Assembly (NCBI GenBank): GCA_958348565.1
Contig: CATVZP010000071.1
Coordinates: 1-10,418 of the forward strand
Direction: 5' to 3'
Source of the DNA: an uncultured Collinsella sp.
GTDB taxonomy: Bacteria > Actinomycetota > Coriobacteriia > Coriobacteriales > Coriobacteriaceae
DNA: 10,418 nt
The notes beneath the pieces were generated by a model. It ran no database searches. It was given only the letters and a program-made list of their open reading frames with translations, and had not been told where the DNA came from. Both the position numbers and the translations under genes were made by a program. Positions 1 through 7,604 of the stretch are shown here, in pieces; the stretch's first letter is position 1; each line of letters starts with the position of its first letter.

Positions 1-140
1 AGCCCTTTGGCACCTGCAACATGTTCGCCCGCATCTGCGAAGCCGACCGCGAGCGTTTTGCCGCCGTCTGCCGCAATGTCTGGGACAACCAGGGCATGTA
101 CATCAAAAACGAAATTGTCGAGATCGAAGCGGAGGCCTAA
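1..140 (+). CDS. 3' end of an unknown gene (partial)
   Basis: An open frame enters from the left edge (first full codon at 3) and stops at TAA 138-140. The 45 visible residues begin PFGTCNMFARICEAD and end in an acidic tail, EIVEIEAEA. Codon use is GC-rich with many GCC/CGC/GAC codons, like the gene that follows. The next gene starts 2 nt after the stop and its Shine-Dalgarno (GGAGG, 131-135) lies inside this gene's last codons, so the two are very probably cotranscribed and translationally linked. I do not recognise the family from this fragment. Coding status is supported by codon bias and the tight junction, not by homology. Confidence 0.6.
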   Translation, partial: PFGTCNMFARICEADRERFAAVCRNVWDNQGMYIKNEIVEIEAEA

Positions 141-142
141 AG

Positions 143-667
143 ATGATGGATATCAACACCCTGCTCACGCTCGACCTTGCTGAGTACGCCACTGCACTTG
201 AAGCCCTCGCCGACCAAATGATGCTCGAGGAGCCGCGTGACATCGACCTGATGCGCCGCCGCAAACTCGACACCGGCCGCGAATTCGCCGTCTGGAACTT
301 CACCGTCGGCTACTGTATGAACGCCACCGACGCCCTCTCCCTCCTGCGAGCCCAGGCCAACGAAAACGCCAACGACGGCACCGCCGACCTCGCAACGATC
401 AACAACAGCGCCGCGCGCCTGTGCGACTGGTTCTCGAGCGCCTTCGACGTCACCGGCAAAATGGATGACACCACGGCAATCCTCGCCCACAGCCGCGACC
501 TCTACGCCCAGGTAGAGACTCACGAACAGTTTGCAGCCCTCACCCGCGCCACCGAGCGCTATCTGGTCCAGCTCCAATTTTGGGTCGACCGCCAGATTCC
601 CTGGCCGGCCATTAGCGACCTCGTCCACGGCTACCGCCTACGCACGGAGTCCGGCGAGACAAGGTAA
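143..667 (+). CDS. Hypothetical 174-residue protein
   Basis: Complete gene of 174 residues. The start at 143 (or the adjacent ATG at 146) follows GGAGG at 131-135 with about 7 nt spacing and comes 2 nt after the upstream stop, which points to translational coupling. The protein has no signal peptide or membrane segment and appears mostly helical: an acidic, leucine-rich N-terminus (DINTLLTLDLAEYATALEAL), a middle part containing FAVWNFTVGYCMNATDAL, and a C-terminal helix around ERYLVQLQFWVDRQIPW. Two cysteines fall near residues 58 and 94 with no metal-site spacing. It is probably cytoplasmic. I do not recognise the family and assign no function. Its partner is presumably the truncated gene upstream. 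Confidence 0.75.
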   Translation: MMDINTLLTLDLAEYATALEALADQMMLEEPRDIDLMRRRKLDTGREFAVWNFTVGYCMNATDALSLLRAQANENANDGTADLATINNSAARLCDWFSSAFDVTGKMDDTTAILAHSRDLYAQVETHEQFAALTRATERYLVQLQFWVDRQIPWPAISDLVHGYRLRTESGETR

Positions 668-722
668 CCAAGCAAGCAGCACCGACAACACCCCACCATC
701 GGGATCCAAAGTAAGAATCAGA

Positions 723-756
723 GGGCTGGAGACGCACCCAACAGCGTCCCCAGCCC
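723..756. terminator. GC-rich stem-loop after the 174-residue gene
   Basis: GGGCTGGAGACGC (723-735) pairs with GCGTCCCCAGCCC (744-756) over 13 positions with one A-C mismatch, and the loop is 8 nt. It sits 55 nt past the stop codon at 667, where a terminator would be expected. No T-run follows on the plus strand (CTTCGCAAAG), so it is not a canonical Rho-independent terminator. It may be a Rho-assisted or RNA-stabilising hairpin. Confidence 0.4.
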
Positions 757-810
757 CTTCGCAAAGTAGAGCACTGTTTCAGTGGCTTTGAGGCCTATTC
801 GAACCTTTGC

Positions 811-896
811 TATCTCCCAATTTTTGTATATTTACGACAATATTATCTGCCAATTTTTGTATGATTTTAGGCGATTCTATCTGTCAATTTTTGTCA
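811..896 (+). repeat. Three 19-bp direct repeats upstream of the ATPase
   Basis: The copies are TATCTCCCAATTTTTGTAT (811-829), TATCTGCCAATTTTTGTAT (844-862) and TATCTGTCAATTTTTGTCA (878-896). The first two differ at 1 of 19 positions and the second and third at 3 of 19. Start-to-start spacing is 33 then 34 bp, roughly three helical turns, with unrelated AT-rich spacers of 14-15 bp. The last copy ends 12 nt before the ATPase start codon. Even, helically phased spacing directly before one gene suggests cooperative protein binding (operators) or an iteron-like site. That role is inferred. Confidence 0.75.
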
Positions 897-908
897 TTTG
901 GGGGTTTA

Positions 909-2270
909 ATGCTACGCCGTAAGGTCACTGATAGGCTTTTGAGCTGGAAGAATAATTCCAATAAGGCATTACTCGTTACTGGTGCGCGTCAGGTTGGCAA
1001 GAGCTATGCGATTCGCGCGTTTGGAAAAAGCAACTACGCTTCGTATTTTGAGGTCAATTTACTACTCGATGTCGAAGCAAGGAATGCACTTGTTGGCGCA
1101 AAGAACTCCGTTGACTTTATCAACCGCGTAGCCCTTCTTGCGGATGCGCCGCTTGTTGAGGGCGATACGCTTGTCTTTGTCGATGAGATTCAGGAGTATC
1201 CGCAGATCGTTACGCTCATGAAGGCGTTGGTCGAGGATGGGCGCTTTAGCTATGTCTTCTCGGGGTCTATGCTTGGGACTGAGTTTAAGGGGATCTCTTC
1301 TTTTCCGGTGGGGTATGTAGAGCACATTGTTATGCGCCCGATGGATTTTGAAGAGTTTTGTTGGGCAAACAGCGTAAGCGAGAATGTGCTTGCAGGCATT
1401 CGCAGCTGCCTTGTCGAGAAACATCCTGTCGAAAACTATATTCATGAGGCGATGCTCAAGAACTATAGAGCCTATATCGTTTGCGGCGGCATGCCGGAGG
1501 TCGTTCAGAATTATATTGATTCGGGTTATTCGCTCGTGAGCACACGTGAGCTTCAAACTCAGCTGGTCGATCAGTACAAAAGCGATATCTCAAAATATGC
1601 ATCGACTCGAGCGTTTAACGTTCGGTCGATTTTTGAGCAAATTCCCGTTCAGCTTGAGGCGGAGTCTCATCGCTTTGTTGTTTCGTCTCTGGGTGAGGGA
1701 GCTCGCCTTAAAAAATATGAGCAGGATTTCCTGTGGCTTGTTAACGCAGGTGTTGGATTGATGGTCGCCAGGGTGACGGAGCCACGGAGTCCTCTCAAGA
1801 GGACGGAGAAAACGACAGCCTTCAAACTATACGAGTCTGATACAGGCATGCTCGCATCGCGATACCCCGGCAGCACCGCACGCGCTGTCTATCTTGATAT
1901 GAAAACTCCCAACCTTGGTGGTCTCTATGAGAACGTGGTCGCGCAGGAACTCGTTGCCCTCGGGGCGGATGCATGGTACTACCAAACGCGTGAGGTCGGT
2001 GAAGTTGACTTTGTGATCGAAGGCGTCCACGGTCATGTTGTCCCAATCGAGGTCAAATCGGGCAAGAAAGTTCGAGCGCACGCGGCCCTCGATCGTCTGA
2101 TGAGTGTGGGCGAGTACAAAATTCCCGAAGCCGTTGTACTAAGCCACGAGAATCTCAGCAAAGAGGGCAAGGTTCTGTACGTTCCAATCTACATGACGTT
2201 TTGTCTCGATGAGTTTATGGAAAAGGATGACCCCAATAACGATTTCTCGTTCGCACCCATATCTCTCTAG
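909..2270 (+). CDS. AAA_14/DUF4143-family ATPase
   Basis: A 453-residue protein of the prokaryotic ATPase family with an N-terminal AAA+ P-loop domain (AAA_14) and a C-terminal DUF4143 domain. Walker A is GARQVGKS (25-32) and Walker B is TLVFVDEIQ, with D92 and E93. The C-terminal part has the PD-(D/E)xK-nuclease-like pattern of this family: E341 in GGLYENVVAQEL, D367 in GEVDFVIE, and E381/K383 in PIEVKSGK. There is no signal peptide or membrane segment. The start at 909 gives MLRRKVTDRLLSWKNN, the usual beginning for the family. The frame stays open upstream to 807, but that stretch only translates the direct repeats. The Shine-Dalgarno is poor (GGGGG, 900-904). Codons are distinctly AT-richer (TTT, ATT, AAA) than in neighbouring genes, which suggests horizontal acquisition. 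Biological role is unknown; such genes are common accessory genes in anaerobes. Family assignment is firm, function is not. Confidence 0.9.
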   Translation: MLRRKVTDRLLSWKNNSNKALLVTGARQVGKSYAIRAFGKSNYASYFEVNLLLDVEARNALVGAKNSVDFINRVALLADAPLVEGDTLVFVDEIQEYPQIVTLMKALVEDGRFSYVFSGSMLGTEFKGISSFPVGYVEHIVMRPMDFEEFCWANSVSENVLAGIRSCLVEKHPVENYIHEAMLKNYRAYIVCGGMPEVVQNYIDSGYSLVSTRELQTQLVDQYKSDISKYASTRAFNVRSIFEQIPVQLEAESHRFVVSSLGEGARLKKYEQDFLWLVNAGVGLMVARVTEPRSPLKRTEKTTAFKLYESDTGMLASRYPGSTARAVYLDMKTPNLGGLYENVVAQELVALGADAWYYQTREVGEVDFVIEGVHGHVVPIEVKSGKKVRAHAALDRLMSVGEYKIPEAVVLSHENLSKEGKVLYVPIYMTFCLDEFMEKDDPNNDFSFAPISL

Positions 2271-2331
2271 CCATTTGAATCCGCAATCCAGCCCCGTCCA
2301 CACATCAATGCATTTCCCAAGGTGCTGCGCG

Positions 2332-2352
2332 TTTCGCGCCAAAGGCGCGAAA
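2332..2352. repeat. REP-like palindrome, copy A
   Basis: TTTCGCGCC (2332-2340) and GGCGCGAAA (2344-2352) form a perfect 9-bp stem with an AAA loop. It lies 61 nt past the ATPase stop. No T-run follows on either strand, so it is a poor terminator. It resembles copy B at 2415-2435 in stem sequence, loop and downstream flank (AGC-AAGGG). Confidence 0.6.
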
Positions 2353-2414
2353 AAGCAAAGGGATAAGGCGTTGCAACAGCCACGCCCCCCCATCCATCCC
2401 CAAAGTAACGCGCC

Positions 2415-2435
2415 TTTCGCGGTAAAGCCGCGAAA
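2415..2435. repeat. REP-like palindrome, copy B
   Basis: TTTCGCGG (2415-2422) and CCGCGAAA (2428-2435) form a perfect 8-bp stem with a 5-nt loop. It is 83 bp from copy A and in the same orientation, with shared flanks (CGCG before, AGCGAAGGGG after). Stem ends are conserved while inner pairs change together (GCC/GGC versus GG/CC), as in dispersed palindromic repeats whose structure matters. Confidence 0.6.
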
Positions 2436-2462
2436 CAGCGAAGGGGACGGAATACCCGACCA

Positions 2463-2502
2463 ACTACGTCCTTCATCCGCCCACACAATCCGAGGACGTA
2501 GT
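2463..2502. repeat. 10-bp inverted repeat
   Basis: ACTACGTCCT (2463-2472) and AGGACGTAGT (2493-2502) are perfect inverted copies around a 20-nt spacer. They abut the large nested hairpin that begins at 2507, so the region can fold as two adjacent hairpins. Function is unknown; it could be a binding site or an RNA-end structure. Confidence 0.5.
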
Positions 2503-2506
2503 CGCA

Positions 2507-2631
2507 GCAGGATCTGAGGGCTGACCTTCGCGGACACTCCGCAGGACGAAAGAACCCCCGCCGCACGTAGTGCGCAGCGGGGGTTCTTTCATGTCCGAGG
2601 ACGTCCGCGAAGGTCAGCCCTCAGATCCTGC
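2507..2631. repeat. Long nested inverted repeat between convergent genes
   Basis: The outer arms (2507-2535 and 2603-2631) are perfect reverse complements over 29 bp, running from GCAGGATCTGAG at the outer edge to CTTCGCGGAC at the inner edge. Inside lie a GGAC/GTCC pairing (2544-2547 with 2593-2596), then a 14-bp terminator stem, then a 5-bp apical stem. The whole 125 nt can fold into one interrupted hairpin in either transcript. It starts 11 nt after the PFOR stop codon. It could be an unusually elaborate bidirectional terminator and mRNA 3' end, or the remains of a small palindromic element that landed on a terminator. Confidence 0.8.
2548..2590. terminator. Bidirectional Rho-independent terminator
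   Basis: GAAAGAACCCCCGC (2548-2561) and GCGGGGGTTCTTTC (2577-2590) form a perfect 14-bp stem. CGCAC/GTGCG (2562-2566 with 2570-2574) extends it above a CA bulge. The A-rich and T-rich stem bases give TTCTTTC at the 3' side on both strands, so it can stop both the ATPase transcript (+) and the PFOR transcript (-). It is the only good terminator between these convergent genes. Confidence 0.8.
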
Positions 2632-2641
2632 GGTGAGAGAC

Positions 2642-6181
<3,540 letters not shown>

Positions 6182-6184
6182 ATA

Positions 6185-6197
6185 CCCCTCTCCTCTC
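6185..6197 (-). promoter_or_regulatory. Ribosome binding site fixing the PFOR start
   Basis: On the minus strand GAGAGGAGAGGGG ends 3 nt before the ATG at 6181, with GGAG about 8 nt upstream. The frame stays open to 6265, but a start there has no such site and would add a non-conserved stretch that crosses the palindrome at 6214-6229. This supports 6181. Confidence 0.7.
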
Positions 6198-6202
6198 ATA
6201 TA

Positions 6203-6231
6203 GGTATACAGGCCCCGGCGATCGCCGGGAT
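6203..6231 (-). promoter_or_regulatory. Candidate PFOR promoter/operator with 16-bp palindrome
   Basis: CCCGGCGATCGCCGGG (6214-6229) is a perfect 16-bp palindrome, 32 nt upstream of the PFOR ATG. Just downstream on the minus strand is TATACC (6208-6203), a possible -10 box. If it is the -10, transcription would start near 6196 and the leader would be only about 15 nt, with the palindrome covering the -10/-35 spacer. That is a classical operator position. No good -35 hexamer is visible (ATCCCG). Alternatively the palindrome forms a leader hairpin of a longer transcript. Confidence 0.4.
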
Positions 6232-6434
6232 ATTGGCGTGATGGGATTTTCGTTGTTGCTTCCAATCATCTGGCAGGCGGACTCAGCAGCAGGTACATGG
6301 CGTGGAGAGAAGGCATGCCAAGGCGAGGAGGGCTGCACGCGCTCCACAGGCCCAGCTACCCGTCTTGCACATGACCGAGCGCCGCAAAGGCCGCATGCCG
6401 GATGCTCCCGGGCACGCCCCGGCGATGGGAAGCG

Positions 6435-6459
6435 CCCGCAACGGAAATCCGCATGCGGG
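6435..6459 (+). terminator. Terminator-like hairpin with no matching gene
   Basis: CCCGCA (6435-6440) pairs with TGCGGG (6454-6459), and CGGA/TCCG (6442-6445 with 6448-6451) stacks inside it. TTTATTGT follows on the plus strand, as in a weak Rho-independent terminator. No plus-strand gene ends here, so it would belong to an unseen small transcript or be fortuitous. Confidence 0.3.
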
Positions 6460-6483
6460 TTTATTGTACCCCGCCGTCAAGCC

Positions 6484-6521
6484 ATATTTCGGCAAATATA
6501 GGTGGCCGGTAAAGGTTTACC
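6484..6521. promoter_or_regulatory. Pair of operator-like inverted repeats
   Basis: ATATTT-CGGC-AAATAT (6484-6499) and GGTAAA-GG-TTTACC (6508-6521) are perfect 6-bp inverted repeats 8 bp apart in an AT-richer patch. They could bind a dimeric regulator or contribute to a distal promoter for PFOR. No clear -35/-10 pair accompanies them, and short palindromes also occur by chance. Confidence 0.3.
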
Positions 6522-6578
6522 TCGGGTGACTATTGTGCGCCCGGCACCGACGGACACAGTCCCCTGGAACCCCACAGC

Positions 6579-6645
6579 AGTTGCGGTGAAATAGGGACTG
6601 TTTTTGCTGTTAACGGCCTTAATCAGTCCCTATTTCACCGCAACT
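6579..6645. repeat. 22-bp perfect inverted repeat (REP/MITE-like)
   Basis: Arms 6579-6600 (begins AGTTGCGGTGAAATAG, ends GGGACTG) and 6624-6645 are perfect reverse complements over 22 bp around a 23-nt AT-rich spacer containing TTTTTGCTGTTAAC. It lies 17 nt after the FHA-gene stop codon. Neither strand has a T-run after the stem, so it is not a standard terminator. The sequence style (a long palindrome with GGGACTG/CAGTCCC, plus a further CAGTCCCC at 6557-6564) resembles intergenic palindromes associated with REP-type transposases. That link is inference. Confidence 0.7.
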
Positions 6646-6664
6646 CATTGGGGGGGGATGAGTT
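6642..6664. repeat. 7-bp inverted repeat with G8 loop at the FHA-gene stop
   Basis: AACTCAT (6642-6648) and ATGAGTT (6658-6664) flank TGGGGGGGG. The right arm includes two bases of the FHA-gene stop codon (TAA, 6665-6663). The left arm overlaps the end of the 22-bp repeat, so the two hairpins are mutually exclusive. The G8 tract is prone to length variation. Confidence 0.45.
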
Positions 6665-7601
6665 AGAGGGCACCGAGGAGGATGGCGTAGGTGGTGGATT
6701 CGCCGAGTTTGAGCTCGTCGCCGGGGCTGAGCCGGGCGGAGCGGCCGGGCTCTACTTGAATACACACGCTCGTGGCCCCGTTTACCACCACGGTGCCGTT
6801 CGTGGACGACAGGTCCTCGACAAACCATGTGCCAGAATCGTCGCACCAGATATGGGCATGGCGGGCTGAGACGTCGTCACCGACGTCGGTGATGTCGCCC
6901 TCCCCCGTTGCCAGCGCGCCGATCTCAACACCTTCCTCACTCGGCTGAATCCAGCGCGGGGCGCTCACCACGTAGCCGTTTTGCACGCGCAGCAGTCCCA
7001 GCGGATGCGCCGGCGCAACCTCGTGCTCGCCCGCGACCGAAGATGTGCTCAGCGAGCGCGGCGTCGACGTGGCGCCGCCACAGGTCGCATGAGCGTAGTC
7101 GATGGCATAGGTCACCGACGAACGGACATCTGCCGAGCAACCCACGGCGACAAACAGCACCAGGATGGCCTCGGCGCGCTCGGCGGGCATGAGTTCAGCC
7201 GCCTGCGACAGGCGCTCGAGCGCATTGCGATAGAGATTCGTGTCCTGGTGGCATTCCTCGAGTGCCCGCACCATGGGCTCGCCAGCGGGGCCGCACACCA
7301 TATTGGTCACGGCCGCGGCGTCCATGGGATTGCGACGGCGCAGGGCCAGCTGCGACATAATGCGCGCGGCCGAGGTGCCGTAATCGGCAAAATAACGTTC
7401 CTGCAGCGTGCCGACCGGCGCGCGCACGATAAAGCGCGAAACCCAGGAGCGATCGGCGGCACGGCTCTGCGGACTACGGCCGTCGGCGAGCGGGCGGCTC
7501 GAGAGCACCAGGCCGCACAGTTCGATATGGCTCAGGTGCGCTGCGCGCTTAAAGATGTCAAACATTGCCCCGCACGGGGTGAGCTCAGCTTGAGAAGCCA
7601 T
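6663..7601 (-). CDS. FHA-domain protein, reader partner of the adjacent kinase
   Basis: A 312-residue cytoplasmic protein with a C-terminal forkhead-associated domain (about residues 215-310), which binds phosphothreonine peptides. Its key motifs are present: SARHAHI (S245, H248) and SSTNGT (N268, G269), followed by the LSPGDELKLG strand. The usual Gly-Arg of the first FHA strand reads VEIGAL, so one phosphate-contacting arginine position looks altered. The first ~200 residues are a mainly helical region with no family I recognise and no membrane segment. It starts 3 nt after the kinase stop, and its strong Shine-Dalgarno AGGAGG (7615-7610) lies inside the last kinase codons, so it is in the same operon and coupled. 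The likely role is to read phosphorylation by that kinase; this is inferred from context. No canonical terminator follows, only the hairpins at 6579-6664. Confidence 0.88.
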   Translation of the reverse strand: MASQAELTPCGAMFDIFKRAAHLSHIELCGLVLSSRPLADGRSPQSRAADRSWVSRFIVRAPVGTLQERYFADYGTSAARIMSQLALRRRNPMDAAAVTNMVCGPAGEPMVRALEECHQDTNLYRNALERLSQAAELMPAERAEAILVLFVAVGCSADVRSSVTYAIDYAHATCGGATSTPRSLSTSSVAGEHEVAPAHPLGLLRVQNGYVVSAPRWIQPSEEGVEIGALATGEGDITDVGDDVSARHAHIWCDDSGTWFVEDLSSTNGTVVVNGATSVCIQVEPGRSARLSPGDELKLGESTTYAILLGAL

Positions 7602-7604
7602 GGC

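Larger units (their letters stand above)
6182..6662. other. 481-bp intergenic region between PFOR and the signalling operon
   Basis: I see no convincing gene, tRNA or known riboswitch motif here. From PFOR outward it holds the ribosome binding site, the candidate promoter and 16-bp palindrome, a GC-rich stretch with little structure (about 6240-6430), a terminator-like hairpin (6435-6459), two operator-like inverted repeats (6484-6499, 6508-6521), the 22-bp inverted repeat (6579-6645) and a G8 tract (6650-6657) just after the FHA-gene stop. Part of it could be a long PFOR leader, since TACAAT at 6468-6463 on the minus strand is another -10 candidate. Confidence 0.6.

Noticed and set aside
811..896. 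The three repeats as a CRISPR remnant.
   Set aside because: The repeats are 19 bp with 14-15 bp AT-rich spacers, and there are only three copies with no cas genes. The size and position before a start codon fit control sites better.
807..908. An N-terminal extension of the ATPase from an ATG at 807.
   Set aside because: It only translates the 19-bp DNA repeats, the third copy is out of frame with the first two, and the family normally starts at the MLRRK position (909).
6182..6265. An upstream PFOR start at 6265.
   Set aside because: It lacks a ribosome binding site, crosses the 16-bp palindrome, and the conserved family N-terminus and a good Shine-Dalgarno are at 6181.
6313..6456. Three GCATGC hexamers (6313, 6393, 6451) as a site array.
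   Set aside because: Spacings of 80 and 58 bp are irregular, flanks differ, and a GC-rich hexamer palindrome is expected by chance at this density locally.
6283..6495. A 70-codon minus-strand frame with a hydrophobic end in the intergenic region.
   Set aside because: There is no ribosome binding site, the codon pattern is not gene-like, and it overlaps the hairpins and candidate promoter elements.
6182..6540. A riboswitch (TPP or T-box) in front of PFOR.
   Set aside because: I looked on the minus strand for the TPP CTGAGA core and the T-box GGTGGNACCGCG motif and found neither.
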